A model generated the notes under the pieces. It was not told the origin of the DNA, ran no database searches, and was given only the letters and a program-made list of their open reading frames with translations. DNA of 45,944 nt from an uncultured Massilia sp. (lineage in GTDB: Bacteria; Pseudomonadota; Gammaproteobacteria; Burkholderiales; Burkholderiaceae_D). The stretch covers positions 1 through 45,944 of the forward strand of contig NZ_CAJYEB010000050.1 of the NCBI RefSeq assembly GCF_913773735.1, written 5' to 3'. The translations under genes were made by a program, and so were the position numbers. Below, piece by piece: positions 8,166 through 16,214 of the stretch (position 1 is the stretch's first letter; every line of letters starts with the position of its first letter).

Positions 8166-10481
8166 TCACGCCGCGCGCGCCTGGGCGCCGGCATCGGCCG
8201 CCGCCGCGGCGGCAGCGACGGCATCCAGGAATTCCCCGCCCCAGCGCGCGACGTCGTGCTCGGCCACGATGGCGCCCATGCGTTCCGTGCGGTAGGCGGC
8301 TTCGTCGGGCCCCATGGTAATGGCGCGGTACAGCGTGCTGGTCATCGAGTCGGCATCGTAGGGATTGGTCAGCAGGGCGCCGTGCAGCTCGACGGCGGCG
8401 CCGGCGAATTCGGACAGGATCAGCACGCCCGGCTTGCCCACCGCGCGGCGCGCCGCGATGTATTCCTTGGCCACCAGGTTCAGGCCGTCGCGCAGCGGCG
8501 TGATCCAGGCGATGCCGCAGGCGGCGTAGTGGGCCAGCACCGCCTCGAACGGCAGCGAGCGGTAGAAGTAGCGTACCGGCACCCACTCGAGCGTGGAGAA
8601 GCGGCCGTTGATGCGGCCCACCGTGCGGTCGAGCTCCTCGCGCAGGGTGTCGTAGATTTCCATGCCGGGCGCCGCCGGCGTGATGATGTTCAGCAGCGTG
8701 ACCTTGCCGGCCAGTTCCGGGTGGCGTTCCAGCAGGCGCTCGAAGGCCTGCAGCTTTTCCAGCGAGCCCTTGACGTAGTCCAGGCGTTCGATCGAGACGA
8801 TACCGGTGCGGCCGGCCAGGTAGGCGTCGATCTCGGCCAGGTCGGCCGCCACCCGCGGCGTGGCCACCAGGCGTTCGATCAGCGCCACGTCGGTGCCGAC
8901 CGGGTGCGCGCCCAGCGCCACGCGCCGGCCCGCCACCTCGATCGCGGTGGTGGTGCGGTCCACGCCCAGCGCGCAGCCATAGGTCAGGAAGCGCGGCGCG
9001 CACGGGGCGCTGGCCACCACTTCCAGCGGGGTGAACGAGCGCGCGGCATCGAGGAAGTTCTCGGCGTAGCGCGGGATGTGGAAGCCGACGTAGTCGCACT
9101 GCAGCAGGCTGGCCACGATGTCGCGGCGCCACGGCAGGATGTTGAACACGTCGCTGGACGGGAAGGCCGTGTGGTGGAAGAAGGCGATCTTCAGGTCCGG
9201 GCGCAGCGGCCGCAGGAAGGCCGGCACCATCCACAGGTTGTAGTCGTGGATCCAGGCCGTGGCGCCTTCGGCGGCCTCGCGCGCGGTCTGCTCGGCGAAC
9301 AGGCGGTTCACTTCCAGGAAGCGCTCCCAGTGGTCCTGGCGGAACACGGCGCGGTCGGGGAAGGAAAAGATGATCGGCCAGAACGCTTCCTTGGAAAATT
9401 TTTTGTAGAACAGGTCGACGTCTTGCGCCGTGAGGGCGATGCGCGCCGCCTCCAGGTTCGGATAGCGTTCGGGGTCGACGGCGACGTGGCTGGCGAACCC
9501 CGCCGGCGCGCGCGACTCCTGCTGCGACCAGGCCACCCAGGAGCCGGTGCGCCCGTTCGAGAACAGGCTCAACAGCGTGGGCATGATGCCGTTCGGGCTC
9601 TTCGGGCGGCGCCGCACCGGCACGCCGTCCTCGACCGCCTCGTCGAACGGCAGGCGGTGGTAGACCATGACGAGTTCGGCCTTGCCGCGCGTCTCGGCGG
9701 CCGGCGGCGCGCCGGGGCCGGCTTCGCGCAGGCCATGGTGGGCCAGGCCGTCGAGGATGCCGCCGCAGCCGGCGTTCTCGGCGATGAACACGTGCTTCAT
9801 GCGGGCCACCGCCGCCACCAGCGCCGGTTCGGACCCGCCCACGGCGATGCCGCGAAAGCCCGCCTCGAACAGCGACAGGTCGTTCAGCGTGTCGCCGGCG
9901 ACGACGATGTGGGCGGGATCGAAGCCCGCCGCGTCCGCCAGGCGGCGCAGGGCCGCGCCCTTGGCGACGCTGCGCGGCAGCACGTCGAGGTAGCGCCCGG
10001 CCGAGAACAGCAGGTCGCAGCCGAGTTGCTCGACGGCGCTGCGCAGGGCCGGCGTGATGGCGCTTTCGCCGACCAGGAAGGAGCAGCGCCGCTCCTGCGG
10101 CACGCTCTGGCGCGCCAGTTGCGGGAAGCCGGCCAGCGCCCTCAGCACGGCCTGGCTGCCGGGCCAGCGCGCGGCGATCTCGTGGTGCAGCGGCTCGACC
10201 GGCGTCAGGTCGCCGTGCACGATGGTGGCGCCGACGTCGGCGATGATGTAGGCGGGCGTGGGGATGGTCGGGTCGGCCAGCAGCGGCATCACCGATTCCA
10301 GGCCGCGGCCGGTGACGAACACCAGCTGCGCGCCTTCCAGTCCGCCGCCGAACAGGTCGCGTATCCGCCGCCGCGCCTCTTGCGGGCCGGCCAGCAGGGT
10401 GCCGTCGAGGTCGGTGGCAAGCACGAGCTTGCGCGGGTCCAGGAAAGGGGAACGGGAACGAAAGGGAATCGCTGCGGTCAT
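8166..10481 (-). CDS. ggpPS: Bifunctional glucosylglycerol-phosphate synthase/phosphatase-like
   Basis: The 771-residue protein is a fusion. Residues 1-245 form a HAD phosphatase domain (ATDLDGT with Asp24 and Asp26, GDTLND at 196-201). Residues about 268-760 form a GT20 glycosyltransferase (VYHRLPFDE, SPNGIMPTLLSLF, HDYNLWMVPAFLR, the FFHHTAFPSSDVF segment, ERLDYVKGS and TPLRDGLNLVAKE). Phosphatase first and GT20 second is the order of GgpPS, which makes the osmolyte glucosylglycerol from ADP-glucose and glycerol-3-phosphate; OtsA-OtsB fusions have the reverse order. The ATG at 10481 has AAGGA 7 nt upstream. A trehalose-phosphate role remains the main alternative. Confidence 0.8.
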   Translation of the reverse strand: MTAAIPFRSRSPFLDPRKLVLATDLDGTLLAGPQEARRRIRDLFGGGLEGAQLVFVTGRGLESVMPLLADPTIPTPAYIIADVGATIVHGDLTPVEPLHHEIAARWPGSQAVLRALAGFPQLARQSVPQERRCSFLVGESAITPALRSAVEQLGCDLLFSAGRYLDVLPRSVAKGAALRRLADAAGFDPAHIVVAGDTLNDLSLFEAGFRGIAVGGSEPALVAAVARMKHVFIAENAGCGGILDGLAHHGLREAGPGAPPAAETRGKAELVMVYHRLPFDEAVEDGVPVRRRPKSPNGIMPTLLSLFSNGRTGSWVAWSQQESRAPAGFASHVAVDPERYPNLEAARIALTAQDVDLFYKKFSKEAFWPIIFSFPDRAVFRQDHWERFLEVNRLFAEQTAREAAEGATAWIHDYNLWMVPAFLRPLRPDLKIAFFHHTAFPSSDVFNILPWRRDIVASLLQCDYVGFHIPRYAENFLDAARSFTPLEVVASAPCAPRFLTYGCALGVDRTTTAIEVAGRRVALGAHPVGTDVALIERLVATPRVAADLAEIDAYLAGRTGIVSIERLDYVKGSLEKLQAFERLLERHPELAGKVTLLNIITPAAPGMEIYDTLREELDRTVGRINGRFSTLEWVPVRYFYRSLPFEAVLAHYAACGIAWITPLRDGLNLVAKEYIAARRAVGKPGVLILSEFAGAAVELHGALLTNPYDADSMTSTLYRAITMGPDEAAYRTERMGAIVAEHDVARWGGEFLDAVAAAAAAADAGAQARAA

Positions 10482-10752
10482 GGGATCATCCTTGTTGTCG
10501 AGATGTCCCGCCGTATCGCCGGCACGGTGCCGGCACGACGAGAGATGGCGTGCGGGAACGGGGCACGATGCCACGTATGCGCACGGGAATGGCAGGACGC
10601 GTCGTCGTTGCGTCTGCCGCGAGGAGGGAACGAACCGCGGTGGCTGCATGAGCCGGGCCGGGCGCCAGCGTGAGGATGGTTGTTGTTGTGAGACGGCGTC
10701 TGTTCCCTCGTTGGAACCCCATTAGTCTAACATTGCAAAAAAACATCGACAA
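10482..10752 (-). promoter_or_regulatory. ggpPS promoter and long 5' leader
   Basis: On the minus strand TTGTCG (10747-10752) and TAGACT (10724-10729) are separated by exactly 17 nt. Transcription would start near 10717 and leave a leader of about 235 nt before the ATG. The leader contains a GC-rich stem around 10514-10535 (GCCGGCAC and its complement). No gene is visible in 10482-10857. Confidence 0.5.
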
Positions 10753-10817
10753 CCGGGGCACGGTTGGCCGGCGCCGGTGGGGCATATTCGATGCGCATGG
10801 ATTTTCGAAATTCGCTA

Positions 10818-10847
10818 TTGCGCTTTGCCAAAAGATGCTCGTATAAT
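10818..10847 (+). promoter_or_regulatory. Promoter of tRNA-Val
   Basis: TTGCGC (10818-10823) and a perfect TATAAT (10842-10847) are separated by 18 nt, ending 10 nt before the mature tRNA 5' end. This is the best -10 box on the plus strand of the window. Confidence 0.75.
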
Positions 10848-10857
10848 GCGGCTCCCC

Positions 10858-10934
10858 GGGCGGTTAGTTCAGCTGGTTAGAATACTTGGTCGACATCCAA
10901 GGGGTCGCAGGTTCGAATCCTGCACCGCCCACCA
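10858..10934 (+). tRNA. tRNA-Val (anticodon GAC)
   Basis: The 77-nt sequence folds into a full cloverleaf: acceptor GGGCGGT with ACCGCCC, a four-pair D stem, anticodon stem CTTGG with CCAAG, a GGTTCGAATCC T arm and an encoded CCA. The anticodon loop is TCGACAT, which gives GAC and decodes GUC/GUU valine. Position 33, almost always U, reads C here. The gene sits between the ggpPS promoter and the rplC promoter. Confidence 0.93.
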
Positions 10935-11083
10935 GAATTCCTCCATTGCGCAGGCCCCGAGCCTGCAGAGAGAAGATGCAGCGGTGTGTCTTCTCTGTGC
11001 CATTCCGCCGGAATGGATTCCTCTGATCTCCAAGACTACAGCGTGAAAACGTAACAGCGTGCGTCAATCTTCGCATTCTCCTG

Positions 11084-11203
11084 TTGCGTCCATCCGTAGC
11101 GCGCGCTATACTAGCCGGCTTCGGTGTGGGTCTGTCTTTTTTGACCCATGCGTTTTGTAGTACTAACTAGCCCCGCCCAATCGTAGGTGGGAATGGAGAA
11201 AAA
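11084..11203 (+). promoter_or_regulatory. rplC promoter and structured leader
   Basis: TTGCGT (11084-11089), a 17-nt spacer and TATACT (11107-11112) form a strong promoter. The leader of about 85 nt holds a hairpin, TGGGTC (11127-11132) with GACCCA (11143-11148), and a second possible stem (CCCGCC with GGTGGG) just before the GGAG ribosome-binding site. Because rpsJ is terminated upstream, this promoter must drive the ribosomal protein genes from rplC on. An L4-type autoregulatory role for the leader is only an inference. Confidence 0.75.
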
Positions 11204-11860
11204 ATGAGCCTGGGCCTTCTCGGTCGCAAGGTTGGCATGATGCGCATCTTCACGGACGACGGCGATTCGATCCCCGTCACCGTGCTGGACGTGTCGAACA
11301 ACCGTGTTGCGCAAATCAAAACTCCTGAAACTGACGGTTACTCGGCAGTTCAGGTCGTATTCGGTCAACGTCGCGCCTCGCGCGTGAACAAGGCCGCTGC
11401 GGGTCACTACGCCAAAGCTGGCGTCGAAGCCGGCACGCTGCTGAAGGAATTCCGCATCGACGCCGCACAAGCCGCTGGTTTCAAGGCCGGCGACGCAGTC
11501 AATGTTTCCCTGTTCGAAGTCGGCCAGAAAATCGACGTGCAAGGCACCTCGATCGGTAAAGGCTACGCCGGTACCATCAAGCGTTACAACTTCGCATCGG
11601 GCCGCGCCACCCACGGTAACTCGCGTTCGCACAACGTGCCGGGTTCCATCGGTATGGCGCAGGATCCGGGCCGCGTGTTCCCTGGCAAGCGCATGACCGG
11701 TCACCTGGGCGACGTTACCGTCACCACCCAGAACCTGGAAATCGCCCGCATCGACGCAGAGCGTCAGCTGCTGCTGGTCAAGGGTGCCGTCCCGGGCGCG
11801 AAGAATGGCCAAGTGGTCGTCTCGCCTGCCGTCAAAGTCAAAGCCAAGAAGGGAGCTTAA
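11204..11860 (+). CDS. rplC: 50S ribosomal protein L3 (uL3)
   Basis: The 218-residue protein starts MSLGLLGRKVGMMRIFTDDG. It contains the conserved loop with HGNSRSHNVPGSIGMAQDPG, which reaches toward the peptidyl transferase centre and carries the Gln methylated by PrmB in relatives. It is an early 23S rRNA binder. It is the first gene of the main ribosomal cluster here, behind its own promoter. GGAG lies 8 nt before the ATG; the next gene starts 3 nt after the stop. Confidence 0.98.
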   Translation: MSLGLLGRKVGMMRIFTDDGDSIPVTVLDVSNNRVAQIKTPETDGYSAVQVVFGQRRASRVNKAAAGHYAKAGVEAGTLLKEFRIDAAQAAGFKAGDAVNVSLFEVGQKIDVQGTSIGKGYAGTIKRYNFASGRATHGNSRSHNVPGSIGMAQDPGRVFPGKRMTGHLGDVTVTTQNLEIARIDAERQLLLVKGAVPGAKNGQVVVSPAVKVKAKKGA

Positions 11861-11863
11861 ACG

Positions 11864-12484
11864 ATGGAACTCAAGCTCCTGAATGAGCAAGGCCAAGCCG
11901 GCTCGAACGTGACCGTCACCGACGAAGTCTTCGGTCGCGATTACAACGAAGCCCTGATCCACCAGATCGTGGTCGCCTACGCCGCCAACGCGCGCAGCGG
12001 CAACCGCAAGCAGAAGGATCGTGAAGAAGTCAGCCACACCACGAAGAAGCCGTGGCGTCAAAAAGGCACGGGCCGCGCCCGCGCCGGTATGTCGTCGTCG
12101 CCGCTGTGGCGCGGTGGTGGTCGCATCTTCCCGAACTCGCCGGACGAGAACTTCACGCACAAGGTCAACAAGAAGATGCACCGCGCAGGTATCTGCTCGA
12201 TCTTCTCGCAGCTGGCCCGCGAAGAACGCCTGAACGTCATCGAGAACCTGACGATCGACGCCCCGAAGACCAAGCTGCTGTCGCAGAAGCTGCAGAGCAT
12301 GGGCCTGGAATCGGTCCTGGTGATCACCGACACGATCGATGAAAACCTGCTGCTGGCATCGCGCAACCTGCCGAACGTGCTGGTCGTCGAGCCGAAGCAT
12401 GCCGATCCGATGTCGCTGGTGTTCTACAAGAAAGTCCTGGTCACCAAAGCTGCTCTGGCCAAGATCGAGGAGATGTACGCATGA
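11864..12484 (+). CDS. rplD: 50S ribosomal protein L4 (uL4)
   Basis: The 206-residue protein has the tunnel-lining loop KPWRQKGTGRARAG followed by SPLWRGGGRIFPN. In enterobacteria L4 also represses the S10 operon by acting on its leader; here the leader would be the one before rplC. Its stop overlaps the rplW start in an ATGA, so the two are translationally coupled. Confidence 0.98.
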   Translation: MELKLLNEQGQAGSNVTVTDEVFGRDYNEALIHQIVVAYAANARSGNRKQKDREEVSHTTKKPWRQKGTGRARAGMSSSPLWRGGGRIFPNSPDENFTHKVNKKMHRAGICSIFSQLAREERLNVIENLTIDAPKTKLLSQKLQSMGLESVLVITDTIDENLLLASRNLPNVLVVEPKHADPMSLVFYKKVLVTKAALAKIEEMYA

Positions 12485-12798
12485 GCGCCGCAATCAAATT
12501 CAGCGAAGAGCGCCTGATGAAGGTGCTGCTGGCTCCGGTCATTTCCGAAAAGGCGACCTTCGTCGCGGAAAAGAACGAACAGATCGTGTTCAAGGTCCTG
12601 CCGGACGCGACCAAGCCGGAAATCAAAGCCGCCGTCGAGCTGCTGTTCAAAGTCGAAGTGGAATCGGTGCAGACCGTGAACCGCGAAGGCAAGCAGAAGC
12701 GTTCGGGCCGTTTCGTCGGTCGTCGCAACCACACCAAGCGCGCTTTCGTGGCCCTGAAGCCGGGCCAGGAAATCAATTTTGTCGAGGAGGCTAAATAA
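12481..12798 (+). CDS. rplW: 50S ribosomal protein L23 (uL23)
   Basis: The 105-residue protein includes RLMKVLLAPVISEKATFVAE and the basic EGKQKRSGRFVGRRNHTKRA extension. L23 sits at the tunnel exit and docks trigger factor and SRP. It overlaps rplD by 4 nt and shares one base with the rplB start (TAATG). Confidence 0.98.
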   Translation: MSAAIKFSEERLMKVLLAPVISEKATFVAEKNEQIVFKVLPDATKPEIKAAVELLFKVEVESVQTVNREGKQKRSGRFVGRRNHTKRAFVALKPGQEINFVEEAK

Positions 12799-13625
12799 TG
12801 GCACTCGTTAAGATGAAGCCAACCTCCCCAGGCCGCCGCGGCATGGTGAAGGTTGTGAACGCCGACCTGTACAAGGGTCGTCCGTTCGCAGCCCTGGTTG
12901 AGAAAAAATCGAAGACCGCCGGCCGTAACAACAACGGCCACATCACCACCCGCCACATCGGCGGTGGTCACAAGCACCACTACCGCGTGGTCGACTTCAA
13001 GCGCAACAAGGACGGTATCCCGGCCAAGGTCGAGCGCATCGAGTACGACCCGAACCGTACCGCGCACATCGCTCTGGTGTGCTACGCCGACGGTCACCGC
13101 GCGTACATCATCGCCACCAAGGGCATGTCCGTGGGCGATACCGTCATGAACGGCTCGGAAGCGCCGATCAAGTCGGGTAACTGCCTGCCGATCCGCAACA
13201 TCCCGGTCGGCACCACCATGCATTGCGTCGAGATGCTGCCGGGTAAGGGCGCCCAGATGGCCCGTACCGCAGGCGCCGGCGTCGTGCTGATGGCCCGCGA
13301 AGGTACCTACGCCCAGGTTCGCCTGCGCTCGGGTGAAGTGCGCCGCGTGCACATCGAGTGCCGCGCAACGGTTGGCGAAGTCGGCAACGGCGAGCACAAC
13401 CTGCGCAAGATCGGTAAGGCCGGTGCCATGCGTTGGCGCGGCGTTCGTCCGACCGTCCGTGGTGTCGTGATGAACCCGATCGACCACCCGCACGGTGGTG
13501 GTGAAGGTCGTACGGCTGCGGGTCGTCACCCGGTGTCGCCGTGGGGCCAGCAGACGAAGGGCAAGAAGACGCGTTCGAACAAGCGTACGTCTTCGATGAT
13601 CGTTTCGCGCCGCGGCAAGAAATAA
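12798..13625 (+). CDS. rplB: 50S ribosomal protein L2 (uL2)
   Basis: The 275-residue protein carries GRNNNGHITTRHIGGGHKH and the C-terminal NPIDHPHGGGEGRTAAGRHP segment that includes the conserved His near the peptidyl transferase centre. L2 is needed for subunit association. It follows rplW with a one-base overlap and precedes rpsS by 9 nt. Confidence 0.98.
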   Translation: MALVKMKPTSPGRRGMVKVVNADLYKGRPFAALVEKKSKTAGRNNNGHITTRHIGGGHKHHYRVVDFKRNKDGIPAKVERIEYDPNRTAHIALVCYADGHRAYIIATKGMSVGDTVMNGSEAPIKSGNCLPIRNIPVGTTMHCVEMLPGKGAQMARTAGAGVVLMAREGTYAQVRLRSGEVRRVHIECRATVGEVGNGEHNLRKIGKAGAMRWRGVRPTVRGVVMNPIDHPHGGGEGRTAAGRHPVSPWGQQTKGKKTRSNKRTSSMIVSRRGKK

Positions 13626-13634
13626 GGATAAGAC

Positions 13635-13910
13635 ATGACTCGTTCATTGAAAAAAGGGCCGTTCATTGACGCCCACCTGGTGAAGAAGGTCGAAGCCGCG
13701 CAAGCGACCAAAGACAAGAAGCCGGTCAAAACCTGGTCGCGCCGCTCGACGATCACCCCGGACTTCATCGGCCTGACGATCGCTGTCCACAACGGCAAGG
13801 TGCACGTGCCGGTGTACGTCTCCGAGAACATGGTCGGTCACAAGCTGGGCGAATTCGCCCTGACCCGCACGTTCAAGGGCCACGCCGCTGACAAGAAGGC
13901 GAAGAAATAA
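13635..13910 (+). CDS. rpsS: 30S ribosomal protein S19 (uS19)
   Basis: The 91-residue protein begins MTRSLKKGPFIDAHLVKKVE and ends with the basic FKGHAADKKAKK tail. It binds the 30S head with S13. Its TAA shares a base with the rplV ATG. Confidence 0.98.
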   Translation: MTRSLKKGPFIDAHLVKKVEAAQATKDKKPVKTWSRRSTITPDFIGLTIAVHNGKVHVPVYVSENMVGHKLGEFALTRTFKGHAADKKAKK

Positions 13911-14239
13911 TGGAAACTAAAGCTATCCTCAAAGGCGTTCGCCTGTCGGAGCAGAAGGGCCGCCTGGTTGCGGACCTGATCCGCGGCAAGAAGGTCGACG
14001 CTGCGCTGAACATCCTGCAGTTCAGCCCGAAAAAAGGCGCCACCATCATCAAGAAAGTGCTGGAGTCCGCCATCGCGAACGCCGAGCACAACGATGGTGC
14101 CGACATCGACGAACTGAAAGTGGTTCAGATCTATGTCGAAAAGGGCCCGATCCTGAAGCGTTTCACGGCTCGTGCAAAAGGCCGCGGCGATCGCATTTCG
14201 AAACAATCCTGTCACGTCTACGTGACTGTCGGTAACTAA
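13910..14239 (+). CDS. rplV: 50S ribosomal protein L22 (uL22)
   Basis: The 109-residue protein has GVRLSEQKGRLVADLIRGKK and the tunnel hairpin region GPILKRFTARAKGRGDRI. L22 lines the exit tunnel; changes in its loop give macrolide resistance in relatives. Nothing unusual is seen in the loop. Confidence 0.98.
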   Translation: METKAILKGVRLSEQKGRLVADLIRGKKVDAALNILQFSPKKGATIIKKVLESAIANAEHNDGADIDELKVVQIYVEKGPILKRFTARAKGRGDRISKQSCHVYVTVGN

Positions 14240-14249
14240 GGAGCATACG

Positions 14250-15047
14250 ATGGGTCAGAAAATCCACCCAACCGGCTTCCGCCTGGCGGTCACCCGTAAC
14301 TGGGCATCGCGCTGGTACGCTGGCAACGGCAACTTCGCCGACATGCTGAAGGAAGACCTGGAAGCCCGCGCCTTCCTGAAGAAGAAACTGAAGAACGCCT
14401 CCGTCGGCCGCATCGTCATCGAGCGTCCGGCCAAGAACGCGCGCTTCACGATCTACTCGTCGCGTCCTGGCGTCGTGATCGGCAAGAAAGGCGAAGACAT
14501 CGAAGTCCTGAAGTCGTCGCTGACCAAGATCATGGGCGTGCCCGTGCACGTGAACATCGAAGAGATCCGCAAGCCGGAAATCGACTCGCAGCTGATCGCC
14601 GATTCGATCGCCCAGCAGCTCGAAAAGCGCATCATGTTCCGCCGCGCCATGAAGCGCGCGATGCAGAACGCGATGCGCCTGGGCGCCGTCGGCATCAAGA
14701 TCATGTCGTCGGGCCGCCTGAACGGCATCGAGATCGCACGTACCGAATGGTACCGCGAAGGCCGTGTGCCCCTGCACACCCTGCGCGCCGACATCGACTA
14801 CGGCACCAGCGAAGCCTCGACCACGTACGGCATCATCGGCGTGAAGGTCTGGGTCTACAAGGGCGACCGTTCGCCGACCGGTGAAGCTCCGGTCATCGAC
14901 GTGCCGGCCGACGAGAAAAAACCGCGCGGTCCGCGTCGCGATGATGGCAAGCCGGCAGGCCGTGGCCGTCCGGGCGCCAAACCAGGTACCGCTCCAGCAG
15001 GCCGCCGCGCTGCCAAGCCGGTTGCTGCTGAGAAAGCAGGAGAATAA
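14250..15047 (+). CDS. rpsC: 30S ribosomal protein S3 (uS3)
   Basis: The 265-residue protein has the KH domain loop RPGVVIGKKGEDIE and the second domain with RRAMKRAMQNAMRLGAVGIK. It forms part of the mRNA entry site and helicase. It is about 30 residues longer than the enterobacterial form because of a Gly/Pro/Arg/Ala-rich C-terminal tail (from about residue 222), presumably disordered. AAGGAG precedes the ATG. Confidence 0.98.
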   Translation: MGQKIHPTGFRLAVTRNWASRWYAGNGNFADMLKEDLEARAFLKKKLKNASVGRIVIERPAKNARFTIYSSRPGVVIGKKGEDIEVLKSSLTKIMGVPVHVNIEEIRKPEIDSQLIADSIAQQLEKRIMFRRAMKRAMQNAMRLGAVGIKIMSSGRLNGIEIARTEWYREGRVPLHTLRADIDYGTSEASTTYGIIGVKVWVYKGDRSPTGEAPVIDVPADEKKPRGPRRDDGKPAGRGRPGAKPGTAPAGRRAAKPVAAEKAGE

Positions 15048-15049
15048 GC

Positions 15050-15469
15050 ATGCTGCAGCCATCCCGCAGAAAGTATCGTAAAGAGCAGAAGGGCCGTAAC
15101 ACCGGCATTTCGCACACCCGCGGCACCGCAGTGTCGTTCGGCGAATTCGGCCTGAAGGCAGTTGCCCGCGGCCGTATCACCGCACGCCAGATCGAAGCGG
15201 CGCGTCGTGCCATGACCCGTCACATCAAGCGTGGCGGCCGCATCTGGATCCGCATCTTCCCGGACAAGCCGATCTCGAACAAGCCGGCCGAAGTCCGTAT
15301 GGGTAACGGTAAAGGTAATCCGGAATACTACGTCGCTGAAATCCAGCCGGGCAAGGTCCTGTACGAGATGGACGGCGTCGCAGAAGAACTGGCGCGCGAA
15401 GCATTCCGCCTGGCCGCTGCCAAACTGCCGCTGGCAACCACTTTCGTGGTGCGCCAAGTCGGCCAATAA
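15050..15469 (+). CDS. rplP: 50S ribosomal protein L16 (uL16)
   Basis: The 139-residue protein begins MLQPSRRKYRKEQKGRNTG and has the conserved RIWIRIFPDKPISNKPAEVR stretch near the A site. It starts 2 nt after the rpsC stop and completes the standard rpsC-rplP-rpmC-rpsQ order. Confidence 0.98.
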   Translation: MLQPSRRKYRKEQKGRNTGISHTRGTAVSFGEFGLKAVARGRITARQIEAARRAMTRHIKRGGRIWIRIFPDKPISNKPAEVRMGNGKGNPEYYVAEIQPGKVLYEMDGVAEELAREAFRLAAAKLPLATTFVVRQVGQ

Positions 15470-15481
15470 CAGGAGTTAAGA

Positions 15482-15673
15482 ATGAAAGCAACGGAACTCC
15501 GCGGCAAGGATCAGGCAGCTCTGCAGCAAGAGCTGAATGAGCTGCTGAAGGCGCAGTTCGGCCTGCGCATGCAAATCGCTACGCAGCAGCTGACCAATAC
15601 CGCCCAGCTGAAGAAAGTTCGCCGCGATATCGCGCGTGTCAAGACCGTGATGAACCAGAAGGAAGCCAAATGA
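15482..15673 (+). CDS. rpmC: 50S ribosomal protein L29 (uL29)
   Basis: The 63-residue, two-helix protein (MKATELRGKDQAALQQELNE, then MQIATQQLTNTAQLKKVRRD) lies at the tunnel exit beside L23. Its stop overlaps the rpsQ ATG in an ATGA. Confidence 0.97.
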   Translation: MKATELRGKDQAALQQELNELLKAQFGLRMQIATQQLTNTAQLKKVRRDIARVKTVMNQKEAK

Positions 15674-15942
15674 ACGACACCACTAAAACGGCGCTGAAGC
15701 GTACGCTGGTCGGCAAGGTCGTGTCCGACAAAATGGACAAGACGGTAACCGTGCTGGTCGAGCGTCACGTCAAGCACCCGCTGTACGGCAAGATCATCGT
15801 GCGCTCGAACAAGTATCACGCGCACGACGAGACCAACCAGGCCAAGACCGGCGACACGGTCGAGATCCAGGAAGGTCGCCCGATCTCGAAGACGAAGGCT
15901 TGGACCCTGACCAAAGTCGTACAGGTCGCACAGGTTCTGTAA
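15670..15942 (+). CDS. rpsQ: 30S ribosomal protein S17 (uS17)
   Basis: The 90-residue OB-fold protein contains GKVVSDKMDKTVTVLVERHV and ends in KAWTLTKVVQVAQVL. It binds 16S rRNA in the body of the 30S subunit. It closes the S10 group; a 272-nt gap follows. Confidence 0.97.
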   Translation: MNDTTKTALKRTLVGKVVSDKMDKTVTVLVERHVKHPLYGKIIVRSNKYHAHDETNQAKTGDTVEIQEGRPISKTKAWTLTKVVQVAQVL

Positions 15943-15994
15943 GAAAAGCGAGTCGTAACGCGCCGTAGCGTTTACGACACGCTTAAAATTTGTC

Positions 15995-16036
15995 TTGCGA
16001 GGCCCGCTGGTATCTGAGATACTAGCGGGCTTCGTT
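15995..16036 (+). promoter_or_regulatory. S10/spc boundary: hairpin and possible spc promoter
   Basis: A 13-bp stem (16002-16014 with 16018-16030, one G-T pair, 3-nt loop) follows rpsQ but its tail is only TTCGTT, so it would be a weak terminator. TTGCGA (15995-16000), 17 nt and GATACT (16018-16023) overlap it as a possible promoter. The boundary matches the S10/spc operon border of enterobacteria. The rest of 15943-16214 shows a small CTACGGT/ACCGTGG stem near 16172 and no gene. Confidence 0.4.
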
Positions 16037-16214
16037 CATGTGTTGCCGCAGTTTGTCCCCCGCGATTGCTGCGGCCTGCAATGAAGTACATTGGAAAGTC
16101 CAATCACCCAAACGTGGCGTCCGGTTCCGGGCGGCGCGGCGGGACCAAGACTGACCGCAGGCCTACGGTAATACCGTGGGATTTTCTACGGCTTAAGTTG
16201 GGAAAGAAAATATC

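Noticed and set aside
8166..10481. Trehalose-6-phosphate synthase/phosphatase (OtsA-OtsB fusion)
   Set aside because: The domain order is phosphatase then GT20, the reverse of OtsA-OtsB fusions and the order of GgpPS. It is kept only as an alternative.
6972..10673. Plus-strand open frame of 1,233 codons
   Set aside because: It is antisense to the mscS and ggpPS genes, shows no domain, and is full of Arg/His/Gln/Ala runs caused by high GC.
10777..11076. Two short open frames over the tRNA, one with GGAGFEPATPW
   Set aside because: Both are the well-known false translations of a tRNA gene. The GAGFEPAT string comes from the T arm and CCA end read on the opposite strand.
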